Of a stretch of DNA of 33,602 bases, positions 7,906 to 15,642 are shown piece by piece. The stretch spans positions 1-33,602 of the forward strand of contig NZ_MDZB01000107.1 in NCBI RefSeq assembly GCF_001816145.1, given 5' to 3'. A program made the position numbers and the translations under genes. The notes beneath the pieces are model-generated. The model had not been told where the DNA came from and searched no databases. It saw only the letters and a program-made list of their open reading frames with translations. This stretch comes from Hymenobacter lapidarius. GTDB taxonomy: Bacteria > Bacteroidota > Bacteroidia > Cytophagales > Hymenobacteraceae. Each line of letters begins with the position of its first letter. Position 1 is the stretch's first letter.

Positions 7906-8499
7906 CTACACCCAGCACCAGGTTTTCTGCTGATTGTGAGAGGGTAGATTTCGCAGGAATACCGCCACCGGCTCCAAATCGGCCAGCAGGGAAGTGAGCA
8001 CCACCACGCGGCCATCCTGCAGGTGCAGGCGGAGGTAGTCGTACTTGACCCAAAAAGTCCGGCGGGCCCGGCACGTTACCCGCTCTACTTTCGCCAGGTC
8101 GCGCCGCTCAAAAGTCACGCGCTGCTCCGCTTCGTATACCTCCAGGCGGTTTTCGGTGGGCTGAAAAACAAGCACCGTGCCCTCATTGAGCGTCCAGTAC
8201 CGCACGTGCAGCAGCAACGCCGGGCCACTCAACGCCAGGGTAAACAGGACAAAGGCCGCCGTGAGCACCCATTCAAAAGAGCTGGCTTCGGGCCCGCCCA
8301 TTGCCACGGCCGGCACCACGCTCAGGCCCGCCCCCAGCGCCAGCAACGGCCAAAACAACAGGCGCATCTGCCGCGCCGCCGTCACCTGGTAAATGTGGGT
8401 GCGCTTCGAGAACAGGCTCGTCACCCATCGCAACGCGCCCAACACCACTAGCAGCACCACCGCTATTTCCAGTAGCGGCTTTAGAAAAGCAAATTTCAT
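7906..8499 (-). CDS. Membrane protein with PH-like cytosolic domain, function unknown
   Basis: This 197-residue protein has a short N-terminal membrane segment (5-25), a pair of membrane helices at about 47-67 and 78-102, and a soluble C-terminal half. The tail shows alternating hydrophobic strands (GTVLVFQPTENRLEVYEAEQ, then VTFERRDLAKVERVTCRARR, then YDYLRLHLQDGRVVVLTSLL). This is the pattern of bacterial PH-like domains that read out as R-x-D-L-x-x-V. I do not recognise a named family. The ATG at 8499 lies 18 bases after the selD stop, so it is probably co-transcribed downstream of selD. It converges on the gene at 6476-7891 with only 14 bases between the two ends. Confidence 0.6.
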   Translation of the reverse strand: MKFAFLKPLLEIAVVLLVVLGALRWVTSLFSKRTHIYQVTAARQMRLLFWPLLALGAGLSVVPAVAMGGPEASSFEWVLTAAFVLFTLALSGPALLLHVRYWTLNEGTVLVFQPTENRLEVYEAEQRVTFERRDLAKVERVTCRARRTFWVKYDYLRLHLQDGRVVVLTSLLADLEPVAVFLRNLPSHNQQKTWCWV

Positions 8500-8517
8500 C
8501 GACTTAAAGCACCAAGA

Positions 8518-9567
8518 CTACGCTCCCACCTGCACCCAGGCTTCTCCTTCGGCGCGGGCCCGCAGGTGGCCAAAGCTTTCCAGCGCCAGCCCGTGCCGTG
8601 CAAATACCTCCAGCACCGCCTCGCGGCCCTCGGGCGCCACGCACACCAGCAGGCCGCCAGATGTCTGTGGGTCGCACAGCCACGCCCGCTGCTCATCGCT
8701 GATGGTCCCAACCTTGTGGCCGTAGCTAGCCCAGTTGCGCCCGGTGCCGCCGGGCACGCTGCCCTGCTTCAGGTAGGCCTCGGCCACCGCCATGCGGGGC
8801 ACTTTCGAAAACTCAATTTCTGCCGTCAGGCCGCTGCCTTCGCACACTTCCGAAAGGTGACCCAGCAGGCCAAACCCCGTCACGTCGGTCAGGGCCGTCA
8901 CCGCAGCCAGCTTGCTCAGCTCCGCCCCAATCTTATTGAGCTGCATCATCTGGGCCGGGGCAATGGACGCATCCTCATCGCGCAAAATGCCTTTTTTCTG
9001 GGCCGTGGTCAGGATGCCTACGCCCAGCGGCTTGGTCAGAAACAGCTCCGATCCGGCCGTGGCCGTGTCGTTCTGCTTCAGGTCCACGATGTTTACCAGG
9101 CCCGTCACGGCCAGGCCGAAAATGGGTTCCGGCGAGTCGATGCTATGGCCGCCGGCCAGCGGAATGCCCGCCTCGGCGCAAATGCTGCGGGCGCCTTCCA
9201 GCACGCGGGCAGCCACTTCGGGCGGTAGCTTGTCCACGGGCCAGCCCAGCACGGCAATGGCCAGCAGGGGGCGCCCGCCCATGGCGTACACGTCCGAAAT
9301 GGCATTGGCCGAGGCGATGCGGCCAAAGTCATAGGCATCGTCCACGATGGGCATGAAAAAGTCGGTGGTCGAAATCACCGCCTGGCCCCCGCCAATGTCG
9401 TACACGGCCGCGTCGTCGCGGCTGGCATTGCCTACCAGCAGGTTGGGATATTGCGGCTGCGCGATGGTGGTGTGCAGCATCTGGTCGAGCACGGCCGGGG
9501 CAATTTTGCAGCCGCAGCCCGCGCCGTGGCTGTATTGGGTGAGTTTGTATTCCGTGGTGGGGGTCAT
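8518..9567 (-). CDS. selD: Selenide, water dikinase (selenophosphate synthetase)
   Basis: The 349-residue product is full-length SelD, which makes selenophosphate from selenide and ATP, releasing AMP and phosphate. The N-terminus [13 protein letters not shown] is diagnostic; Cys18 and Lys21 match the catalytic Cys17 and Lys20 of the E. coli enzyme. Some organisms encode selenocysteine at this Cys; here the codon is plain TGC. Later blocks fit the AIRS/PurM fold: [67 protein letters not shown] and [11 protein letters not shown]. No selA, selB or mnmH is in the window. In this phylum the usual partner is the 2-selenouridine tRNA synthase MnmH/SelU, so tRNA selenation is the likely use, by inference. 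Start is ATG 9567. Confidence 0.95.
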   Translation of the reverse strand: MTPTTEYKLTQYSHGAGCGCKIAPAVLDQMLHTTIAQPQYPNLLVGNASRDDAAVYDIGGGQAVISTTDFFMPIVDDAYDFGRIASANAISDVYAMGGRPLLAIAVLGWPVDKLPPEVAARVLEGARSICAEAGIPLAGGHSIDSPEPIFGLAVTGLVNIVDLKQNDTATAGSELFLTKPLGVGILTTAQKKGILRDEDASIAPAQMMQLNKIGAELSKLAAVTALTDVTGFGLLGHLSEVCEGSGLTAEIEFSKVPRMAVAEAYLKQGSVPGGTGRNWASYGHKVGTISDEQRAWLCDPQTSGGLLVCVAPEGREAVLEVFARHGLALESFGHLRARAEGEAWVQVGA

Positions 9568-9604
9568 ATCGAAGAGAAAAGAAGGGGCTACGCCGCCGGT
9601 GGCA

Positions 9605-9636
9605 GACTACAAAAGTCCGCAAAGAGTTTTGTAGTC
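9605..9636. repeat. Inverted repeat upstream of selD
   Basis: GACTACAAAA at 9605-9614 is matched exactly by TTTTGTAGTC at 9627-9636, with a 12-base loop. It lies about 40 bases upstream of the selD ATG, between selD and the DUF2911 gene. It could be an operator or a hairpin in a selD leader. On the plus strand it is not followed by a T-run, so it is not an obvious terminator. Confidence 0.4.
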
Positions 9637-9746
9637 GCCGAGGTCACCGGCTGGGTCATCTTCGAAACGCAAAAATGAGGAACCTCCACCGGGCAAGCTT
9701 GCTGCGGCAGGGATTCCTCTTCTCAATGGTAAGTCAAAAGCCGTGA

Positions 9747-10331
9747 TTAAGACGCCTTGCTGCTCACCGTCACGGGCACTTCCATATTCTCCCAGCGGAG
9801 TACCAAGCCTTTAGGTGTCACTTCGTACACCAACCGCTCGGTCAGGGTGGAGGCTTCGCGGGGCGTTACCATTACGCGCAGGGCGTCCAGCTTCTGGTCG
9901 TATTTGTAGGCGCCCCACTGGTTGGGCTCTTTATTGAATATAACCGTCCACTGCTTCGCGGCGGTCGGAATCACGAAGAAGCTGTACTTGCCGGCGGGCA
10001 GGGCTTTGCCCTCCACCAGCACCGGCTTGCTGAACTCCACCGTAGTCGCCTCGTTGGCCCCGGCGCGCCACACTTTGTCGTAAGGCTCCAAGCCGCCAAA
10101 AATGGTGCGGCCTTTCACCGCCGGGCTGCTGTAATTCACCGTCACGTCGGCGCTACCAATCTTGCCGCTGGCCGTAGCCGCGGGGCTTGGTTTGGTCTGC
10201 ATAAGTGCCCGCGACTGCGGGGCTCGAGGCAACACCTTCGTCTCGGGAGCAGCTTGGGCAAATGCGGCGCTAGTCGTGAGCACGGCGGCCATGCCGATAA
10301 CGGCTTGTCGAATGATTTGGTGGGTTTTCAT
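9747..10331 (-). CDS. DUF2911-domain protein, probably exported
   Basis: The 194-residue protein begins with a typical signal peptide (MKTHQIIRQ, then [17 protein letters not shown]) with cleavage likely after AFA. The body matches the Bacteroidota DUF2911 family: [20 protein letters not shown], then [40 protein letters not shown] and [20 protein letters not shown]. Its biochemical function is unknown; it is a beta-rich periplasmic or secreted domain. ATG 10331 is preferred over an in-frame upstream codon because the signal peptide begins there. It is divergent from the rimP operon, with about 295 bases between starts. That spacer holds the rimP promoter and leader hairpin described separately. 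Confidence 0.85.
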   Translation of the reverse strand: MKTHQIIRQAVIGMAAVLTTSAAFAQAAPETKVLPRAPQSRALMQTKPSPAATASGKIGSADVTVNYSSPAVKGRTIFGGLEPYDKVWRAGANEATTVEFSKPVLVEGKALPAGKYSFFVIPTAAKQWTVIFNKEPNQWGAYKYDQKLDALRVMVTPREASTLTERLVYEVTPKGLVLRWENMEVPVTVSSKAS

Positions 10332-10518
10332 GGATTTTGCTTCAATTATGTGGGTTACAATTTGAGACGACTCCAATTGCCTGCGCCCTGAAACTCAGCA
10401 GGCGGGCTCATGGTTTCAAAGTCAGAAATTGACAGCGGAAGTTGCTTTCCCGGAATTGTCGCTTCGGCTGCTCCTCAGTCCAGCCAGCGCTGGCAGCGGC
10501 CTACCCAACAGGCTGGTC

Positions 10519-10549
10519 TTGCACGGCGGCGCCCCTTGTCGTATCTTTG
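10519..10549 (+). promoter_or_regulatory. Promoter of the rimP-nusA-infB operon
   Basis: A Bacteroidota-type promoter fits here: TTG at 10519-10521 (CTTG in context), 20 bases, then TATCTTTG at 10542-10549. Spacing and both boxes match the phylum consensus. Transcription would start near 10555, about 70 bases upstream of the rimP ATG, so the terminator hairpin at 10577-10607 falls inside the leader. Confidence 0.7.
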
Positions 10550-10576
10550 CCCCCGAAGTTGGTATTCGCTTTAGCA

Positions 10577-10607
10577 AAGAGGGGACGCGCAGTCCCCTCT
10601 TTTTTTG
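10577..10607 (+). terminator. Intrinsic terminator hairpin inside the rimP leader (possible attenuator)
   Basis: AAGAGGGGA (10577-10585) pairs perfectly with TCCCCTCTT (10593-10601) around a CGCGCAG loop, and the T-run continues to 10606. This is a textbook intrinsic terminator. It sits after the promoter at 10519-10549 and 20 bases before the rimP ATG, so it must be read through for the operon to be expressed. Nothing upstream on the plus strand needs a terminator, because the DUF2911 gene is divergent. Confidence 0.75.
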
Positions 10608-10626
10608 CCCGCTTTTTTCCTTAGTT

Positions 10627-11097
10627 ATGCATTTCGACCGTACCCTACTGCTGGAAATGCTCCAGGACGCCATCGGCGAGGAGGAGCTGTTCATCGTGGG
10701 CCTCACCGTCTCCGATTCGGTGCTGCCGAAGGTGACCGTCACCCTCGACGGCCCCGAAGGCTTGGCCATTCAGGCGTGCGCCACCATCAGCCGCCGCCTG
10801 GCCCGACGCATCGACGAGCACTACGGTGAGGATTCCGCTTACTCCCTGGAAGTCACCAGTCCCGGTGCCGACCAGCCCCTCACTGACCCGCGCCAGTACA
10901 CCCGCCACATCGGCCGTTCCCTGGCCCTGAAACTGGCCGACGGCACCGAAAAAACCGGCGTCCTCACTGCCGCTACCCCGGAAGGTGTGGAAATCGAAGA
11001 AGTCATCAAACAGAAAACCAAGAAAACCACCCTTCCCGCTGCCTTCTATCCCTTCGCGGATATTCAGGAAGCCAAAGTGGTTATCTCCTTTAAGTGA
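10627..11097 (+). CDS. rimP: Ribosome maturation factor RimP
   Basis: The 156-residue product has the two-domain RimP layout. The N-terminal domain shows FIVGLTVSDSVLPKVTVTLD and CATISRRLARRIDEHYGEDS, followed by the family hallmark YSLEVTSPGADQPLTDPRQY. The C-terminal SH3-like domain contains GRSLALKLADGTEKTGVL. RimP binds the 30S subunit early and helps assembly of the 3' domain. The start is ATG 10627: MHFDRTLLLEML aligns with the usual beginning, and the upstream in-frame codons run back into the terminator hairpin and promoter. It is the first gene of the rimP-nusA-infB cluster, a common order in many bacterial phyla. Confidence 0.93.
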   Translation: MHFDRTLLLEMLQDAIGEEELFIVGLTVSDSVLPKVTVTLDGPEGLAIQACATISRRLARRIDEHYGEDSAYSLEVTSPGADQPLTDPRQYTRHIGRSLALKLADGTEKTGVLTAATPEGVEIEEVIKQKTKKTTLPAAFYPFADIQEAKVVISFK

Positions 11098-11101
11098 GCT
11101 A

Positions 11102-11206
11102 TTAGCTAATAGCTGTTAGCTGTTAGCTGAGGTTCTTTCAGCGGCATTTTTCGCCAAAATTGTTTCATTAAAAAGCTAAAAGCCACCAGCTATTAGCTAA
11201 CAGCTA
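11102..11206. repeat. TTAGCT-word palindromic repeat between rimP and nusA
   Basis: The first half of the spacer is built of tandem seven-base words of the type TTAGCTA/TTAGCTG, starting right after the rimP stop. The second half carries the inverted version just before nusA. The longest exact inverted match is TTAGCTAATAGCTG (11102-11115) with its complement at 11187-11200. The transcript could form a long hairpin ending a few bases before the nusA ATG at 11212. This type of simple-word palindrome looks like a dispersed intergenic repeat rather than a gene-specific signal. Confidence 0.65.
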
Positions 11207-11211
11207 AAACA

Positions 11212-12678
11212 ATGAATAGCCACGAACTAATCGAATCCTTCGGCGAATTTGCCCGGAGCAAAAACATTGACCGGCCCACGATGATGAGCATCCTGGACGA
11301 CGTGTTTCGCACGATGATTCGCAAAAAGTACGACCAGGACGAAAACTTCGACGTTATCATCAACCCTGACAACGGTGACCTGGAAATCTGGCGCAACCGC
11401 GAAATCGTGGACGATAACTCGGAGGACATCTGGGACCACGACAAAATCACCCTCACCGACGCGCAGAAAATCGAGCCCGATTTCGAAGTAGGCGAATCGG
11501 TGGCCGAAGGCGTGAAGCTGGAAGATTTCGGCCGTCGTGCCGTGCTCATGGCCCGCCAGACGCTTATTCAGCGCGTGAAGGATTTGGAGCGAGACAATCT
11601 CTACCAGAAATACAAGGACCAGGTGGGTGAAATCGTGACCGGGGAAGTCTACCAGGTGTGGAGCCGCGAGGCCCTCATCATGGACAAGGACGACAACGAG
11701 CTGGTGATGCCCAAGGGCGAGCAAATCCCCAAGGACCGTTTCCGCAAGGGCGACACCGTGCGCGCCGTGGTGCACCGCGTGGAGGTGATTAACGGCACGC
11801 CGAAAATCATCCTTTCCCGTGCTGCCCCGGCTTTCCTGGAGCGTTTGTTCGAGCTGGAAGTACCCGAGATTTACGACGGCCTCATCGTTATCAAAAACGT
11901 GGTGCGTGAGCCCGGCGAGCGCGCCAAAGTGGCCGTAGAAAGCTACGACGAGCGAATTGACCCCGTGGGTGCCTGCGTGGGCATGAAAGGCAGCCGCATT
12001 CATCCCGTGGTGCGCGAGTTGGAGAATGAGAACATCGACATCATCAATTACACTGACAACTTAGAACTCTATATTGCGCGGGCACTATCGCCGGCCAAAG
12101 TGGGTTCTATGAAGATAAACCAGGAGAGCGGCCGGGTTTCGGTATTCATGAAGCCCGACCAGGTGAGCTTGGCCATTGGCCGTGGCGGTGCCAACATTAA
12201 GCTGGCGAGCCGGTTGGTGGGCATGGAAATCGACGTATTTCGCGAAGCTATTGACTACGAGGAGGATATTTCCCTGGACGAGTTCCAGGACGAAATCGAG
12301 CCTTGGGTACTGGCCGAGCTGAAAAAAATCGGTCTGGACACCGGCCGTGCCGTACTGGCCGTGAAGAAAGACGACATCGTGCGCCGCACGGAACTCGAAG
12401 AAGAAATGGTGGACGATGTGTACCGCATTATCCGCCAGGAATTTGCCGACGACGAAGACCTCGACGAAAGCTCGCTGGAAGCCGCCAAAAAGCGTGCCGC
12501 TGGAGAGGCTGCCCCCGAGGTAAAGACTGACGAACAGGACGAGGAAGCTGCTGTAAATCATGCTTCTGAGGCCGAGATTACCCCCGAACATACCCCTTTG
12601 GAGACCGAAATGACTGAAGAACCCAAAGCAGCTACTGAGGACGCGGGCGCAAGCTCTCCCGCCGAGCCAGCCCAATGA
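11212..12678 (+). CDS. nusA: Transcription termination/antitermination factor NusA
   Basis: The 488-residue protein has the NusA domain order. The N-terminal RNA polymerase-binding domain (LIESFGEFARSKNIDRPTMM and on) covers residues 1-130. An S1 domain follows at about 135-200 (GEIVTGEVYQVWSREALIMD). Then come two KH domains, with GACVGMKGSRIHPVVRELEN and SLAIGRGGANIKLASRLVGM. The last 70 residues are an acidic, low-complexity tail rich in Glu and Ala; Bacteroidota NusA often lacks the gammaproteobacterial acidic repeats, and this tail is variable. NusA binds the RNA exit channel, promotes pausing and intrinsic termination, and takes part in antitermination. It begins 114 bases after rimP, behind the palindromic spacer. 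Its substrate may include the terminator in its own operon leader. Confidence 0.95.
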   Translation: MNSHELIESFGEFARSKNIDRPTMMSILDDVFRTMIRKKYDQDENFDVIINPDNGDLEIWRNREIVDDNSEDIWDHDKITLTDAQKIEPDFEVGESVAEGVKLEDFGRRAVLMARQTLIQRVKDLERDNLYQKYKDQVGEIVTGEVYQVWSREALIMDKDDNELVMPKGEQIPKDRFRKGDTVRAVVHRVEVINGTPKIILSRAAPAFLERLFELEVPEIYDGLIVIKNVVREPGERAKVAVESYDERIDPVGACVGMKGSRIHPVVRELENENIDIINYTDNLELYIARALSPAKVGSMKINQESGRVSVFMKPDQVSLAIGRGGANIKLASRLVGMEIDVFREAIDYEEDISLDEFQDEIEPWVLAELKKIGLDTGRAVLAVKKDDIVRRTELEEEMVDDVYRIIRQEFADDEDLDESSLEAAKKRAAGEAAPEVKTDEQDEEAAVNHASEAEITPEHTPLETEMTEEPKAATEDAGASSPAEPAQ

Positions 12679-12757
12679 CGGCCGCGGGCCGGTACGGCAA
12701 GGGTAACAAATCGTGCCAGTTGGCGCGGTTTCGCCCTGCTGGCAAGATTTAATGTAA

Positions 12758-12765
12758 TACCTTTG
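12758..12765 (+). promoter_or_regulatory. Possible -7 promoter element for infB
   Basis: TACCTTTG at 12758-12765 matches the Bacteroidota -7 consensus TAnnTTTG and lies 36 bases before the infB ATG. No TTG is seen at the right distance upstream, so the promoter may be weak or activator-dependent. infB can also be read from the operon promoter. Confidence 0.4.
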
Positions 12766-12801
12766 CACTTAGAAGCGTATCGAACGCGAGTAACAGATAG
12801 A

Positions 12802-15642
12802 ATGGCGGAAGCAACCCCGAAACGGCTACAACAGGCGGCCAAAGACCTGAATATTGGAATGGACAGGGTGGTCGAAGCCTTGGCCAAGAAAGGTATACAA
12901 GTAGAGAACAAGCCCACCACGAAACTCACTGGTGAGCAAGTGGCCTCGCTTGAGAAGGAATTCGCGGCCTATGCCCATGACCGGCAGGAGGCTCAAAAGG
13001 TTATTCAGGACAAGCGCCAGAGTGACCTTGACGCGGCTCCCAAACCTGCTGCCCCGGCTCCGCGCCCGGTGCCGGCGGCTGCCCCTGCTCCCAAGCCGGT
13101 GGCGCCCGTTGCCCCCGTGGCCGCGGCACTAGCCTCCGCGCCTGCTCCAGTGGCGCCGGCTGCCCCTGTGGCCGCCGCCCCAACTCCTGCCCCCGCCCCG
13201 GTTCCTGTCGCGCCAGCCGCACCGGGCCTTAAGGTGATGGGTAAAATCGAGTTGGACAGCCGTGGCCGGGTAGTGGCCCCCAAGCCCAAGCCTGCGGAAA
13301 CGTCGGCGGCAGTGCCAGCTCCTGCTCCGGTTGCTCCGGCCACGCCCGCCCCGGTTGCAGCTGTTCCTGCTCCCAAAGCGGAAGTGCCCGCGGTACCGGC
13401 TCCTGTGCCAGCTGCTCCGGTGGCTCCGCCAGTGGCAAAAGCCGAAGCAGCGCCTGTTGCACCGGTCGCTGCCCCTGCACCGGCCGCGCCTGCTCCGGTT
13501 GCACAGGCCTCCACTGCTGTTGCAGCCGCAGTCCCCGCTGCTGCCGCACCCGAGGCTCCTGCCGATGGCGGTATGCCGGAAGACACCAGTACCATCGTAG
13601 CCAAGTCGGATACGCTGAAGGGCCTCACGGTGCTCGGTAAAATTGACTTGTCATCTATCAACAACGACCGTCGTGGTCCGGGTGGCCGTGGCCCTCGTCC
13701 CATTGCATCTTCTGATGTGAGCAAGCGTGGTTTGCCGGCTGGTCCGGGTCAGAAGAAGCGCACGCGCTTGCCTGGCCCTCCCGGCAGTACCACGTCGCCG
13801 CCCAGCCCCGGCTACCAAGGCAACCGCCCGGCGGGTGCTCCCGGCCAGGGTGGCGGCTACCAGGGCAACCGCCCCGGTGGCGGCCCCGGCCAGCGCCCCG
13901 GCGGTCCCGGTCAGCGTCCCGGTCAGCCGGCTCCCAAGCCCAATGCGCCCGCCCTCACCCCTGAACAGGCTGAAAAGCAGATTCAGGAGCAGATTAAGGC
14001 CACGCTGGCCAAGCTCGGCGGCAACAAAGCCACCGGCCAAGCCAACCGCGCCAAGTACCGCCGCGACAAGCGGAGCATGCTGGCAGAGGACCGCGAGGCC
14101 CTGCGCGCGCAGAACGAGCTGGATGCCAAAACCCTCAAGCTCACCGAATTCATCTCGGCACATGACCTGGCCTCGCTGATGGACGTGAACGTGAACGAGG
14201 TAATTAAGGTGTGTTTGGGCATGGGCATGTTCGTGTCCATCAACCAGCGCCTCGACGCCGAAGCCATTACCGTGATTGCCGACGAATTCGGCTTTGACGT
14301 GGAATTCCTGTCGAAAGAAGAGGAAGAAATCAGCATCGATGCCGGCGACGACGAAGCCGACCTGAAGCACCGCGCACCGATTGTGACCATCATGGGCCAC
14401 GTCGACCACGGTAAGACGTCGCTGCTTGACTACATCCGCGACGCGAGTGTGGCCAAGGGCGAGGCCGGCGGCATCACGCAGCACATTGGTGCCTACGAGG
14501 TGCGGACCAAATCGGGCCAGCCCATTACGTTCCTTGACACGCCTGGTCACGAAGCCTTTACGGCCATGCGTGCCCGTGGCGCCAAGGTGACGGACATTGC
14601 CATCATCGTGGTGGCGGCCGACGACTCGGTGATGCCGCAGACGAAGGAAGCCATCAACCACGCGCAAGCAGCCGGGGTGCCGATTATCATTGCCCTCAAC
14701 AAGATTGACAAGTCTTCGGCCAATCCCGAGAAAATCCGCGAGGAGCTTTCGGCCATCAACATATTGGTGGAAGAATGGGGTGGCAAATACCAGAGCCAGG
14801 AGGTTTCGGCCAAGTCGGGCATTGGTATTGAGGAGCTGTTGGAAAAGGTGTTGCTGGAGGCCGAATTGCTCGACCTGAAAGCCAACCCGGACCGTGGCGC
14901 TATTGGTACCGTAATCGAAGCCTCGCTGGACAAAGGCCGTGGCTACGTGACCACCGTGCTGGTGCAAACCGGCACCCTGAACGTGGGCGATATTATCCTT
15001 GCCGGCCCGCACTTTGGCCGCGTGAAGGCCATGACCGACCACCGCGGTAAGAAAATGAAAACCGCGCCGCCCGCTACGCCGGTGCAGGTACTCGGCCTGA
15101 CTGGGGCCCCACAGGCCGGCGACCGTATCCAAGTAATGGAGACGGAGCGCGAAGCCCGCGAAACTGCTACCCAGCGCCTGCAGCTGGCCCGCGAGCAGAC
15201 CATCCGGACCAAGAAGCACATCACGCTGGACGAAATTGGCCGCCGTTTGGCTATCGGTTCGTTTAAGGAACTCAACATCCTTGTGAAAGGCGACGTGGAC
15301 GCCCGGTGGCACCGGAAAGCCCTGCGTGGCACCGCAGCCGGCGCACACGGCCTGGTACACCACGCCGCGCTTGTCAAAGCGCGACGTGCCGCCGTCCACG
15401 TGCTCGGCTCCGGCCCCTTGCTGGCCGAAAAAGGTACCGTACTCCAGGCCGGTCATGCCGGCGGCGAACTGGGCCAGGTAAAAATCGCTACCGTCGGTGT
15501 TGCGCTGCACGGCGTTGCTGGTCACGGGCAGGCCGTTGGTGGAGCCGCCTATCCAGTTGCCGCCCAGGTCGTTGTCTTCGCCGCCCCAGCCGCTGATGTA
15601 TATCCGCTCGCAGTCATCGACCAGGAAGGCAGTGGGTACTAG
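12802..15642 (+). CDS. infB: Translation initiation factor IF-2, truncated and chimeric at the 3' end
   Basis: Residues 1 to about 833 (to about 15300) are IF-2. An N-terminal IF2-N helix-turn domain ([20 protein letters not shown]) comes first. A very long Ala/Pro linker spans about residues 75-260, and a Gly/Pro/Arg-rich stretch about 300-390. The GTPase domain has [13 protein letters not shown] near 533, DTPGHEAF near 579 and NKID near 632. Domain II follows, then a domain III start ending in [10 protein letters not shown]. Intact IF-2 continues with a few more residues of domain III and then the fMet-tRNA-binding C-terminal domain, roughly 200 residues. Instead the frame enters the antisense of the neighbouring SBBP gene and stops at 15642. 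Since IF-2 is essential, this copy should not be functional as drawn. Start is ATG 12802, not the TTG at 12763 inside the promoter box. Confidence 0.9.
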   Translation: MAEATPKRLQQAAKDLNIGMDRVVEALAKKGIQVENKPTTKLTGEQVASLEKEFAAYAHDRQEAQKVIQDKRQSDLDAAPKPAAPAPRPVPAAAPAPKPVAPVAPVAAALASAPAPVAPAAPVAAAPTPAPAPVPVAPAAPGLKVMGKIELDSRGRVVAPKPKPAETSAAVPAPAPVAPATPAPVAAVPAPKAEVPAVPAPVPAAPVAPPVAKAEAAPVAPVAAPAPAAPAPVAQASTAVAAAVPAAAAPEAPADGGMPEDTSTIVAKSDTLKGLTVLGKIDLSSINNDRRGPGGRGPRPIASSDVSKRGLPAGPGQKKRTRLPGPPGSTTSPPSPGYQGNRPAGAPGQGGGYQGNRPGGGPGQRPGGPGQRPGQPAPKPNAPALTPEQAEKQIQEQIKATLAKLGGNKATGQANRAKYRRDKRSMLAEDREALRAQNELDAKTLKLTEFISAHDLASLMDVNVNEVIKVCLGMGMFVSINQRLDAEAITVIADEFGFDVEFLSKEEEEISIDAGDDEADLKHRAPIVTIMGHVDHGKTSLLDYIRDASVAKGEAGGITQHIGAYEVRTKSGQPITFLDTPGHEAFTAMRARGAKVTDIAIIVVAADDSVMPQTKEAINHAQAAGVPIIIALNKIDKSSANPEKIREELSAINILVEEWGGKYQSQEVSAKSGIGIEELLEKVLLEAELLDLKANPDRGAIGTVIEASLDKGRGYVTTVLVQTGTLNVGDIILAGPHFGRVKAMTDHRGKKMKTAPPATPVQVLGLTGAPQAGDRIQVMETEREARETATQRLQLAREQTIRTKKHITLDEIGRRLAIGSFKELNILVKGDVDARWHRKALRGTAAGAHGLVHHAALVKARRAAVHVLGSGPLLAEKGTVLQAGHAGGELGQVKIATVGVALHGVAGHGQAVGGAAYPVAAQVVVFAAPAADVYPLAVIDQEGSGY
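15295..15306. other. Breakpoint joining infB (plus) and SBBP gene (minus) tail to tail
   Basis: Up to about 15300 the plus strand encodes IF-2 (ILVKGDVD). From about 15301 the minus strand encodes an SBBP protein whose last recognisable residues are QGFPVPPG. Both frames stay open across the join: the infB frame to 15642, and the minus frame to 13651 as antisense of infB. Each gene lacks its own C-terminus. The join cannot be placed more exactly than a few bases because of possible shared bases. No insertion sequence or long repeat sits at the join. Confidence 0.85.

Noticed and set aside
8518..9567. A selenocysteine codon in selD
   Set aside because: Both active-site cysteines are TGC; there is no in-frame TGA.
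13651..15300. The minus-strand frame continuing the SBBP protein across infB, giving a protein of about 1310 residues
   Set aside because: The last 550 residues are the exact antisense of infB and show no family pattern. The frame is open only because of high GC and the tail-to-tail join.
15301..15642. A new C-terminal domain on IF-2
   Set aside because: These 114 codons are antisense to the SBBP gene, which reads as a good family member on the other strand.
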